Below are positions 21,007 to 32,699 of a stretch of DNA of 64,000 bases, piece by piece. Both the position numbers and the translations under genes were made by a program. The notes beneath the pieces were generated by a model. The model had not been told where the DNA came from, did no database searches, and saw only the letters and a program-made list of their open reading frames with translations. This DNA is from Plasmopara viticola (Eukaryota; Oomycota; Peronosporomycetes; Peronosporales; Peronosporaceae), in NCBI GenBank assembly GCA_001695595.3, contig MBPM02000003.1:62001-126000 (forward strand), given 5' to 3'. Within the stretch, counting starts at the first letter, position 1. Each line of letters opens with the position of its first letter.

Positions 21007-22391
21007 ACGGGCCACGACTTTGTCTTATCAATTCATTTACAGCGGAGATCACACAGCATCACAAAGGCGGCGACAACTTTTATTCATTACATCTCGCTCC
21101 CCACGAAATAGTCGTGGCTGTGTATGTTATCGAATTTTCGACTTTTGTGCCAGACAATGGACTACTGATGCTCCGTGTGGGACATTCACTTTTTAACCGG
21201 TCAACGGTAATGTTTTAGAAAGATCAAAATGTGAGCTTACATAACCTTTCGGAGTACACATGACTAGCGCGGAACGGCGATGCGGAAGTCGAGATATGGC
21301 CCATTACGACCCAAGAAGCCACGAGTGCACGCCAGCTTGTTGTGGCGCTGGCTCTGTTCATTTTGAAGTCACCTTTTTTTATATTAAGATGCCAGAAGAC
21401 CCATGCCATGCTTTGATGAGGTTTTAGACCCCGCGACACCTGCAGTAGATTTGCCAGGGAAATGCAGTGACTCGAATGTAAGTGTGGAAATATAATGCTT
21501 GCTACATCACATGGCGTAAATTCACTATCATCAGATATTGCTTACGTTTTTCAGCTACAGTGCAGAAATACGCCATTTATCACCTCTACAAATGATACAA
21601 TCAAACATTTTTACGCTTTAGCAAAAGAAGGTAGTGCATTCGCAGCATGTCTACCAACGTTGGTAGACATCTTTGTCCAACATCAAACTTGCTCATGTTC
21701 CTAGGGTTTTGCCGATACCATTTCAGCGCCATCGTCAACAAGTGTGCGAGAATTATCGTGATGATGCAAAGCAAGGTTCTGTGAGACAAAAGTACTTATT
21801 CGTTCCTCGGTGTCTGCGGTCAAATAAATAGGCCGAATTGATCTTAGTACGATTGAGTAGGAGCTCGCCACAGCACTTGGCGTGTAGGACAGCGCTCACC
21901 TCAGGGCATTAGAGCGCACACAGGCCAGAAGAAGACCGTACTGAGCAACAATTTCTTGTATATTATTGGCGACGCCTCATGTGCGCAATTTACATTTTAA
22001 CGCAAGCTCTAAGCCTTTCAAATTCCTCTAGGACCTAACGCCATTAATCAATGTCGCTCAAGCTCGATGGTACGACTATTGTCTCGATGGCACACAATAA
22101 GCTGATCTGAAGCAGTGTCCGTGCTCAGACCCAATGGCCTGAGCGACAAAATCAGGCCATGGCATGAGCTGATCTTGATCCTGTTGGTCTGCTAAACAGA
22201 AAAGATGATGCGCAATCCAATTGCTTGACAATATATATTAAGTCAGTAGCCACGAGATTGTATTATGGCAGACTTAGCGTTCGGATCTTACAACAAATAC
22301 TTCAGATCGCCATCATACAATTTTACTATGGTTAAAGACGGTGAGCTCAGTTAGCATCAGAATCCATCAATCATATTGTTTTTTTGAGACG
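21007..22391. other. Gene-free region
   Basis: No credible gene. It contains a 24-bp perfect palindrome, listed separately. Short open frames such as 21224-21439 on the minus strand have no recognisable features. Confidence 0.4.
21647..21670. repeat. 24-bp perfect palindrome
   Basis: The sequence ATGTCTACCAAC followed directly by its exact reverse complement, with no spacer. It lies in non-coding DNA with no gene within 600 bp. Confidence 0.9.
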
Positions 22392-22403
22392 CATGCTTCA
22401 TAC

Positions 22404-22732
22404 CCTTCGGAAAAGTTTGGGGTGACGCCCTCCTTCCAAGCGCAGGGGCTAAATGCTCGCGCGTTTCGGGCAGGTGCTCTCGGGCATCTGCAGGTCTCTA
22501 ACGAGTCTCACTCTCGACGCGACGGTCTCCAGCACCGGGCGCCACCTGGGCTCTTACCAAGTCAGAGCTAAACAAAATAATGGAAGACCCTCACGACCTC
22601 AGTGCTGGCTGCACTGCCCGCCGAACGAGACCCGACGTATGCGGACACCACTCTATGCCGTGGACTAGCCAGACTGAGCATAGCACGTGCATAACTTGGC
22701 AACGCGATAACGTAATACATTACATTACATTA
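22404..22732 (+). mobile_element. SINE-like element, copy 2
   Basis: A 329-bp copy flanked by a perfect 12-bp target-site duplication, CATGCTTCATAC, at 22392-22403 and 22733-22744. The 5' end reads CTTCGGAAAAGTTTGGGG. The 3' tail is several ATTAC units, the longest tail of the four copies. The body is nearly identical to copy 1. Confidence 0.9.
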
Positions 22733-22744
22733 CATGCTTCATAC

Positions 22745-25700
22745 AACTCTGTAATTTCTGCTTCTTCTACCCTTAGTAAGAAAGGGCCGTTCTTGTACGA
22801 AATGAAAATAATTTGCGAGGAAATACACGAAAGGTATACACCATCGCGGAGGAGGCTTCTTGAGAGTCATTTGTCGACTGTGGCTAAGGCAGCGAGCGGA
22901 CCGAAGACAACTGTTGCATTAACCAAATCAAAAATTGATACGAATTGAAGAGCGCTAACAAATTCTTGTCTTGTTACAGCCTAACTGGTTGTTCTCAGCC
23001 ATCAATTTAATGCCTGTCGTTCTTCTATACTTCATCACAGATCATATAGGATTTTAAGCCATAGGGTCTTTTGCCTATCAAAGATTACGAGGTGTCTGGA
23101 CTTTAATTTATTGGTCTGAAATTTTGCAGCCACAAAATTTTACAATGCATATGTACTTTTGGAGCGGAAATATCTTCAACGTGGTAGCCAGCCTATAATA
23201 ACGTCACATAACGTGGCATCGCGAACATGTTGCGAACATCTTTTAGCGAAATAGAATTCATTTGTCGGCATCACAGTAGAGCGGTGCTTACTTCACATAT
23301 TGTATAGGACTCAAAAACAATAAATTTAATGAAGCCGCGATTGACTTAGGACATTTTAACATTCGTTACCGAGTATTATTGGAATAATGGAGCTAGTTTA
23401 TCTAGCCGATCATACAATTACGATCCATCAAGCCGAAAGGGCAAAAGTGCAATGCGCCTGACCTCGCTTTAAGGGACTCGCGACAGATAAACAAGTCATA
23501 CTATGATTCATTGCTAAGACGTTTTCTTACCATACCGTACTAACCAGCATGCGCGAAAAAAAAGCCAAAAGATTATACAGAAAGTTTAAGCTGTCGAGAC
23601 CACTCAGAAATCGTGGCCACGTGTGACAGCAAGCTTGAGATCGCTCCTGAATGACTTTGATGAAGGCTTTATGTGGCCGCATTGTTGCAAGAATGTTCGT
23701 AGTGGAATAATAGCGCGGACATTTGCAACAACATGTCTAATACTTCTGCCTAAAGAGGACCAGCTATGGAGACTAATATAAATAAATGTGTTGATTATAT
23801 TGACCCGCATGGACGAACACGAACCGCATCTGAAAGCAGCTTCCTGAGCAGACAGTGACATATTTTTATATCCCGAGTCTTACCGTTGGCGTAATATACG
23901 ATAACATGTCAGGCATATCTGACCTGTATTCTCTATGGGTGCGGTGTATCGAAGAGTCTATAATTAAAGAGGGGAAAGGCTAAACAAGAAGGCACAGGCA
24001 AAGGTCAGGAACAGGTCAGAACCGGAGATGCTGTGAGTCTTAACTGCCAAACAATTCAGCACTAGGTATACACAACTCACATTAACACTTGACACGTACA
24101 TAGTAGTCGTCTAAGCGTTTTACTTATCAACGCATCGTAATGCCAATTGCAGTAGTATAGCATCCAATTCTGTGCCCAGACAGACAGTATAATTTTTTGT
24201 GAATTGTCACGTTAAAAATTTGATGCGCCTAATCAGTGCTTAGCGATGGCTGCATTGCATATCCGATTCGGGATTTTTTTGCCAAAGCTACAGCTGTAAG
24301 AACTTGCGGCAATACTCTTCGCGCTCTGCCTAATTCTTGCAGTAAAGTCTGTGTTGCTTGTCCTTCACGCACTTAAAACAATGTCTGTACTGATTGTCCT
24401 TTCGGTAAAGTCTGTTTGTATCTTGTTTTTTTGCATTATGTAGGCAGGTATATATTTTCTTGTGCGAAGGTATATCCTGCAAATTTGTGTATTTGCATCT
24501 TGCCACCGGCTGTTTCTTTTGCAGCTTGCTTGCATTAGTCCTGAATAAAGGTCTAAATTGATTTTGTTCTTTCCCAAAGAGATAAGTTGTATCGTGTATA
24601 CGCCTTTTTCTTTTGAAATTCTTGTAAGCGGGTTCCGTTCGAGCAAAAATCATGTGCGTGAATCCACTTTACGCAAAAATCTTAAACATGACAATCCTTT
24701 AAGAAGAGCTTTTGTCGGCCGTTTTTGGAAAGCTCTTGTACGCGGCTACTTCATGGACAAAGATGTAGACGAAGCTGTCCTTTTTGCACCACGCATCGCG
24801 GCCTCTTTTCTTGAAAGAAATGGTCGCGAAGGTCAACAGCAGGACGTTCTAATCTTGTCTTGGTGTGCGTCTTGGTCTTGTCTCGCCTCCACCTGGCGTT
24901 ACCGGATTGGTTATAACAAGTGGCATGCAGCAAATATATTTGACCAAATCGAGGTCACGTCGAAATTTTAATGTTTATCCATGGATTGATGTCTACTGCC
25001 ATGTTGCTAGTTTATATATGCTTAGTCTTGAGTCCTTAAAGTTTACTTCTTATCAATTACAAGTGGTTACTGCCTTTAACTTGATTTGTCTTTATATGCT
25101 TTCAAGCTTCGCAGCAGAAAACGACCTGTTTTTATACATTTCTCCAAAAAGGATTTTGTGTGTTTGTCAATAAAATTCTCCGTGCGTTTATCTTTCTTTT
25201 CCATGAAGCAGAAATATCCGCATTCCCGTTCGTCTGGTAGAGTGACGTTGTCGCTAACACTTTTACGATCTTTAACGTCATTTGCAATTTGCAATTTGCA
25301 AATAAGTCAAATCTGTCCTCTTCATTTGAGATCTACATCCAGTGTTATCCACAATTACATCTACAATATCTGGTCTTGACGCCAAAGCTAAATGTCATAG
25401 CGCTTCCACGAGCTCATATTCGATAGCTAGGATTGATCTGCTGCAAAATCTTGCCAGCTGCGGTGATGCAGCCACTGGCGTTGTGCATACATCGCGTCGG
25501 CACAGTGGGTGCTTAGTTAGACTCATATAAGCTAATATTTTTGGTTGATGCTGAAGGCCAAAATTTTTACTAGATGTGCTATCTTGATTCGTATTTGGTA
25601 CAAAAATGCCTTAGAAGGTGACACTTGCAAGCAATTTACGATTACACGAATATGTATTTTCAGAAACTTTGCAGAAGCCTTTTGGAGCTAATTTTTCAAG

Positions 25701-26999
25701 TACAAGGCTGACTAAACAATTAAGGAGCACGTCGACTACTACAAGCATCTGTATTAAGCAACAAACACAACGGGTTCAAAGATGGGACGTCAAAGAATGC
25801 AAAACTTACATGAAAATACTAGCTGAAAGCACAAATTTATTTTTCATCTTCGAGCTGAAAAATTGTAAATTAAACTTTGGTATACCATGACAATAAAGTG
25901 TTCAGCATATAAGTATTAAAGTCAATGTAGGCGTCAGTATGCCATAAGTAAGTCATGCTCTTACCCCTGGTTGCGTACGGCATAAATGACCTATCTAAGA
26001 ATGGAAAGAATCGTAGAGAAAAAGGGCAAAAGATGGCGTTGCATAGGTAAAAAAAAGGTGCGTCAGTGCCCTCATGTTATATTAAATATGCAATCATAAA
26101 CGATCCCTGAATATTGCAAACAACCCAGACTCGATAGAAATGCTCTAATTACTAATATAATTGACAGCCAAGTAGGTTACTGTGTCACCGTAGGCGCTCT
26201 CAAAAAGAGATGCAGCTCAAGCTTGAGGGATCATGGTGTCGAAAAAGTAAGTTCTCGACGTTGTTATAGGGCGAATAAATATAAGAGGTGTATATTTGGA
26301 AAGCGGAAGTCAACATCTAAACTTATTCGCTATACACAAAGTTGTGTTGGACTAGTTCCATAAATAGCGCACGTTGCGGCTAAACTTCGATCTTGAATAT
26401 TGCAAGAATATAGTATGCATCTATATCTAAAGTGTAGAATCTCAAGACCCATCAAAGGAACTTATTTTGGATGAGAATTTTAGCACAAAATTGACCTTGA
26501 GCCGGGTACAAAGTCCTATTTTATTTTGTTGCCACAAGAGCAACGCAGGCTCTCTGATGCTTCTTGCACAAACGTCAGATGCCAATGTTGTGTGAATTTA
26601 AACTCTCAACTCCCCACACTTACTGGCATCTTTCTGTCTTTGAAAGCCAAACAAGAAGGGGCAACTCGCAGGTTCCATTATAAGCTGGTCAGTGCAGCGG
26701 GACTTGTGCAGAAGCCGATTCTAAGGCAGGCCGTGATACTTAACAAATATGTGAGTAGAATTAAATGATGCAACAAATATGGTAGACTTATATTCTCAAG
26801 TCCGAAATATGATTAAAAATAATCGCTCAACGGCGGGCAGTTCGCTCAGTGGTATACTATTGAACCGTCAAGGGTGCCACAAAGGGCCATAAGTACTTTT
26901 GCGATTTTTTCACACAATTATTTTAAGCGTTTATAAAACGCCAAGTAAATGGTTTGAGCATTTTGTTTGACACAAGCTAAAAGGTATTAAGTAAATCAT
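22745..26999. other. Gene-poor region with short unidentified frames
   Basis: No gene can be supported. Open frames of 80-137 codons at 22580-22948 (starting inside the SINE), 24330-24653 (minus), 24558-24971, 25618-25890 and 26526-26768 have no recognised motif. The minus-strand frame ending at 24330 contains a short internal repeat with cysteines spaced C-x2-C, which is too little to call a zinc knuckle. The frames may be decayed fragments. Confidence 0.35.
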
Positions 27000-28135
27000 T
27001 AATATTTCACTAACGCTGAAAAATAAGCATTACAGCAACAAAATTGCATACTTTGCAAGGTTCTCTTGGCTGTTGACCAATGTATCGAGGGCACGACCAT
27101 AGCGCTGCACGTGCAATACACACAAATTACTGGAAATCTCTCGCTATGGACAGCAATTGCGTATTGGTGGTCTTGACATAATCGATCTGAAGTCGTGCAT
27201 TCGGGGCGCAGCTTATCGAATGCACGTGAAACGACATGTACGTATCCAAGCAAAATTTAATGAGCAAGTTTAATCGCCGGACGTCAATGCATGCGTCGAT
27301 GCGTCAGCGTGGAAACAAAAAACGACACGGGATAACACTTTGAGATCATCGGTATCGTCCAGGAGAAGATAACAGCAGCATGGCACTAATCCATCAGCAT
27401 ATAGCGTCTTGTCTTGGACAAAATTAATTCTAGGTAGGTATGTCAATAGATGACTATGAGGACAATAAGTTCACGAAGTGAAATTTAAATTGTCAGAGGA
27501 TCCGTCGGATCCATGCCATTTTTTGGTCGAGCCATCGCGAAGGCGGAAAGGACTGATAGATAATGCCGAGTTTTTTTTGGTGAAAGCTATCTTCCAGCCA
27601 TAAAGAGTTGTGGTTCTCGCGCATAACCCCACAAGTCCAGGAAAAATGAACGGTTGTTTGAAAGCATTTGTAGTTAATTTTTTGCTCGAATGTGGATTCA
27701 TACCGAAAGTCCGCCTATTTGCAGTTGTCGGACGCCCATTTTGAGGCGCTTACAAGATGTATTGGCTTCTACAGGCCTCTAGAGGCGGTTGCGTTTTCAG
27801 CCCCAACAGGTGCCAAGCAGCTAAAACGCTTCTTGGAGCTCGATCTAAACAAGCAAAGTCTATGCATTAGAAATTCTGTAGCACAAATTGAGTAAGCATC
27901 AGATATAGCGCCTAACGTGAGATTCATGCCGGTAAAAGTTAGGATTTTACCTATGTAAAATAAATATATTGAGACTTTTCTTCAATACTAGGTTGTCACT
28001 ATGGTGGCCTCGATTACGGATGAGCGTATGGTATTTACAGCCATCACCGTATTCACCATAAGGCTGTGACCAAAGAGCTATGCGGAACGAGTGGCCGGCC
28101 AAGCTTGGAGCTTAAAACGGAGTAATTAGACTCTT
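27000..28135 (-). repeat. Old dispersed repeat, copy A
   Basis: Read on the minus strand, this region aligns in the same order with 46800-48120 on the plus strand. Matching pieces include ACGGCATGAATC(T/C)CAC, TTTAGCTGCTTGGCA, GCGTCCGACAACTGCAA, ACGCGAGAAC(C/T)ACAAC-like sequence, and a translated stretch CSAMVVPSIHWSTAK against CSAQVVPSMHSSTAK. Part of it also matches 44270-44390. Protein-like frames are broken. It is probably a decayed transposon, but I do not recognise the class. Confidence 0.6.
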
Positions 28136-29685
28136 CGACGGATTCGGGGATCTCGCACTAAGACGAGCGGCGTTAGACTCGACTGTAAATTGCATGAAAA
28201 CATTAACATCTCCTCTTTGAAGAATTCTAGAGTCCTTAGTCGCTTTTAAGTATGTGCGGCCTGGCCACAAGAGTTGATTACGAGAGACATGTCCGGCGTA
28301 TGGACACGGACGCGCAGGTGCTGCTCCCTTCGCTCATGAAGAAAGTGCACGGCTTAAGCGGAAGTGGCCTCCTCCAACAGGAGCCATCAAACTTTAAGCG
28401 TGTCTGCCCAGGAGCCTAATATCTAAGACAACGAGCGCTCTGTATGCACGTGTATGAGCCAAAGTCTTTTGGCTGCACCACATAGGTGAACCATACAAGC
28501 GCTTGGCACGTACGTGTCTGGGTCCTGACTCAGCATCATGCCGAAACTGATATATTTTGGAGATGGTTTGACTCTGAAGCACTGAGTAAGCAATTGCGCT
28601 CTAATCTCGCGTACGCAAAGCAATTTGTCAGAGCACTTACCCCACAAAAGCTTTCCAACTCAGCCTTGGTGAGAACAAAACTGGAGAAAATCAAGGGATG
28701 TGATGCGGTGCTACACTAGAAGAGGCCTTTGGAAAGCTCTCGCGGTGCTCCAATTGGCTTGTTGCGGTATGGAGTGCATCAGTCGAAAATTTCTAACCAG
28801 AAAACTCACACTTTCTCGTCGAAGTCGCTGCTAATAATCTAAGCGGAATTTCTTGCGAGTCACATAGTCCTCGCCCTTTGCGTTAGTGACTTCGACCTCT
28901 GATCCTATCAAAGCAATGCACCAAAAGCCATCGTCTCTGTCCTATCTTCTGTCTCCTGGTCCCCGATTCTGGTGAATTTATCAGCAAGGATAATCAGTCG
29001 GATGCTTAGCCCTGAAAATGATCAGATTCTCTTTGTAGTCAGGAAAACTTCTGCAAAGCCGACTTGTCTGACATTGAGTTTTACATCTTTGGGCGTTCCT
29101 TCGAACAAAAAAGTTGTTTTTACAATGCTGTCAGCTTTTATACAACTTCGGAGGACAAAAACCTTTGCCATATTCATGGCCCGAAGGCAAATATGTTTGA
29201 GGGCCGCCTGACGATCGATAAGGAAAAGCGCGCTTCGCTTTATACTCTGCGATAAGGTGGTGTGCAGATTTTTGTACTCAGCGCATCCATTTGCGCAGAG
29301 AAATTTTTTAGTGCAGGCAAACCTGCGACAGTCCTCAGTATGTTGGTAAGCATAGTGCAAAAGTGTTTCTATACGTAAATGCTGCTCATAAAAAGTAACT
29401 TGGCCGTAGACGAAAAACAAAAAAACACTTTAATCTCGACTACATTTGTCGCCAATGCTGTTTCTGTCACACCTTCTATTGCAAATGATGGTTTTGCAAA
29501 CCGCGTTGTTTCTTTCAGACTTTACAAATGCTGGAGCTGCCGATGTGGTCGTCTAAGGATTACGCATCTGCTAGCATTACCAGTACAATGGCTTAGGCAC
29601 AATTTCAGCTGATTCTATAATGAGGATGTGGATTTATATGCTAAAAATCAAGTTTGTGTACCATGTCCAATTTATACTAGCCTGC
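28136..29685. other. Gene-poor region, unidentified frames on both strands
   Basis: Frames at 28423-28647 (minus), 29022-29420 (minus, 132 codons), 29064-29255 and 29379-29612 (plus) have a protein-like feel in places but no motif that I can name, and opposite strands compete. I make no gene call. Confidence 0.3.
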
Positions 29686-29850
29686 CTACTTCACCTAACA
29701 ATATAAATAGCTTCTTTTTTATCAACGTCGAAACGAGGACGGTTTTGTGGGTTGACCATTATGGCAGGCTATTTTTTTCAACCTACAAAACCGTCTTTGT
29801 TTCGGCGTTGATCGGGAAATTTGAGCTATTTGTATTGATAGTTGAAGTAG
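29686..29850. repeat. Foldback with about 70-bp arms
   Basis: The left arm 29686-29754 and right arm 29779-29850 are inverted copies, about 80% alike by eye, around a 24-nt loop. The best-conserved part is GACGGTTTTGT next to the loop, matched by ACAAAACCGTC on the other side. This may be a degraded foldback transposon or a hairpin-RNA source. Confidence 0.75.
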
Positions 29851-30105
29851 AATGGGCTTAGCGAGCACACGTTGTCGAGCAGTAATGCATGTCCATTGAT
29901 GGTGATTTATGCAAAAACACAGTGCAATGGCTGGCTTTGGTTTCTTGGCTATTTCTTGGGCAGTACTATTGATTTGCTTGAGCCTACAATTGATTGCGCT
30001 TGCATGCCTTTGTCTGTGTCTCGTCTGTATGTTCCTTGGAAGCCCTTTGAAAAAGGTTTACCACAACAATTGGTTAGCTCAAAAGTTCTACCAGCACGCT
30101 AGCAA

Positions 30106-30730
30106 TTGATTCAGCTTAATGGTGCATTTGGTCTGCAGCAATCGGTCTTTGTCAAGAACGTCAAGTATGCCATTCACCTTCCAATTTCTGACGCAATTCC
30201 AAAGAACTTTTTGCTCTGTGCATTAACGCTTCACAACACAGCTCGATTTTCAAACTTCAACGTGCACATTAATTTGGAGCAGACTGTTTAAATTAGATAT
30301 CACTACGACTTTCGCTACTTCACAAGCGAAACTGCCAAGGTTGCCTCACTTAACAATGGTCCGATGTCCGAGCTAGTGAATGATCTTTTTTTATGAAAGA
30401 CTTGGTTACTAGCCAATTGTGTTTTGATTGCAGATGTCATTCGCCGAACCAAGCGCGATGTCTTGCAGGCTATTCAAATTGCCGGCGATGATGCTGGCTA
30501 CCAGGGTCCAAACATGCTTGTTGTGGCTACAAGCAGACAGGAGCCCGTCTACCGGGTGAGTTTTTGATTATACTATTGTTTATGTTCGTCGATATTTTTT
30601 TCGCTCTAAAAAACATCTTGCCCTTAGGAAAAAAAATGATATAGCATATACTTTTCTATACCTTTAGAATTGGGAAGTAGCAACGCTGACCAAGTCTATG
30701 ACCTATTTCACACAAACGATTGAGTACCCC
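30106..30730 (+). pseudogene. Unidentified decayed gene with in-frame stops
   Basis: One reading frame stays protein-like from 30106 to about 30555, broken only by TAA at about 30289 and TGA at about 30394. Distinctive pieces are NVKYAIHLPISDAIPKNFLL, HYDFRYFTSETAKVASLNNG and RRTKRDVLQAIQIAG. After 30555 a GTGAGT donor and an acceptor near 30667 would join it to NWEVATLTKSMTYF. I do not recognise the family. A hydrophobic frame just upstream (29909-30109) could be a membrane segment of the same ancestral protein. The two stops suggest a dead gene. If one of them lies in an unrecognised intron, the gene could still be alive. Confidence 0.45.
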
Positions 30731-30895
30731 TCTATAGAGAACTCGAACAACTATATGGCAATTGTACGCAAATGTTTTCGTGTTCAGTTCCAGATCGGAT
30801 ATACGAAAACTGAGCCCACGAGTAGAAACGCGTCACGGATCGGGAATATCATAAATAGTGACCTCAGGTCAAGGAACAATAATCTTAAACGTTGA

Positions 30896-32699
30896 TTCTT
30901 ACCTCTTGGTCCTGAAAGTACACATTCTTAAGCTCTCCGACACGGTCCTGACAGGGCCAATTTCGTATTTAGAGCAGGCAGAACGATTGCGTATTTCCGA
31001 AGAAAAGAGAGAATCTTCAGAATCCGCTTTTACTCCGTGGCGGCTAATTCAGGGGATAGATCTCCTATACAGCCAAGGTGGTAGTGAACGATTGCTGACT
31101 AAAATAGAGTATATACATTGCAGTATTTGAACGCATCAAGCGTCGTGTGATGAGGTTAGTATGACTGGGTAAAAATCGACCTAGCAAAGAGGAAGGCCTT
31201 ACGTCTCAAAAGTCTGAATTTAGTCCACCCTACCGAATTAGTTAATGTCTCTTATCGCGACAATAGCAAAGATATATCGCTTGCAACTGCCAATGCGCTT
31301 TTAACACTGATAACAGTCGATTTGCTGCAAACAACATGGAATACTTTGGGTAGAATGAAATATACCAGTTGATTACTGCAATATCATGAGCATTGAGCGC
31401 TGTAATTAGGTCCATCCTAAGAGTATCGATTTTATAAACCTTGATTCGAAGAAGTCACAAATATTTTTTTTTTGTAAGAGGCTTCTCTCACTATCGGGAT
31501 CAAAAGTTTTTAGATCATACTCACACCTTAAGCGTTGATGGAATTTTCCACGACATAGTCAATTACCCACCATAAAAATATTCTTTGTGACAGATATACT
31601 AAGGTTATCCTACCAAGTAAGAGTAGAAGCGAAGTTAAGTACAGGCGAATGAACCTAAATTGCTGATCAGCCGTCATGCACGCAAATTAGATCGTAGCTC
31701 TCGAAGTTAGTGCATTTATCCCAATCAGAGACCTAAAGACGTATGGAGGTGCGGAAACAAAGCTACATATCGAAGAGAAATAAAGCAGTACATACCGCCG
31801 AATGGCAGATAGGGTCATAAGATCTGGGAGCAAAAGTCGCTCCAGCTCAGGTTTTTTTTTAATCGGTAAGGAAATGCAAAGAAAATGACGTCAAGGTCTA
31901 GGTCGATGCATTAGCTTTTTTGACAGATTATAATGTCAGTAGTTAAGATATACCTGAGTCTTTTGAAGACGTTTATGAATGATGAAGATATTAATGAGAG
32001 CTTTGAGGGTAACGACGCTAAGATCGGGGCTGTCTCATAGCTAAAGCCAGATCTAGAAATACTTCAGATACGAAAAGGTTTGCAATCGTGTGGTAACTAT
32101 CTTAAGCTCTTTTCCAAAAATCATTCGATCGCTGTACACATACATACTAAGCGGCTTTAGCTGCTTGATAACTAATGAATTGTCATCACAAAGTCCGATC
32201 TCACCTTGCAGCTTATCGTATTTAGCTTTTGAGGTGCTAAAAGCTGATCATGATCATAGTACTGAAGAGATCTCCTTGTAAGGCTTTTTGTCATTACTAC
32301 TGACTCTGTTTGATCAATATGTTGCCTAAACGTTTGTGTTGGTATCATTAACTGTAGCGGATCACTAATATCTCGCCATTAGCTCGCATTTACGACGATT
32401 AAAATTAAGCAAATACAAGGAAGTCGAACGTACAATATTTCACCCAGCTGACGATGCTGTATGCCGATTAGGTGACATAACCTTAATTTACACTGGGATT
32501 GCATACCAGCCCCACCAACACCTTTTCTTAAGCTTCCTCATAATACTTATGCCTATCGGGCTTATTTGATCAGCCATGGAGCAGCAAATAGATCACCCTT
32601 GGTCTAATTTTTGGCACCTGTATAATTTTGCCTCAATTTTGGTAATCGTTTTAATGGCAGCGCTATCGCTTTATAACGCTTATTCTGCGATATTAAACT
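30896..32699. other. Gene-poor region
   Basis: No supported feature. Frames at 30858-31130 and 32576-32770 (the latter a 64-residue hydrophobic frame starting at an ATG) have no recognised motif. Confidence 0.35.

Noticed and set aside
24330..24653. Cysteine-containing minus-strand frame resembling a zinc knuckle
   Set aside because: Only one C-x2-C pair is present and the other residues do not fit a CCHC knuckle.
26838..26885. tRNA-like A-box (GCTCAGTGGTA)
   Set aside because: No matching B box and no acceptor stem could be formed, so it is not a tRNA gene.
30106..30730. Assignment to a named membrane-protein family (ciliary or seipin-like)
   Set aside because: The resemblance was limited to hydrophobic patterning; no diagnostic motif could be aligned.
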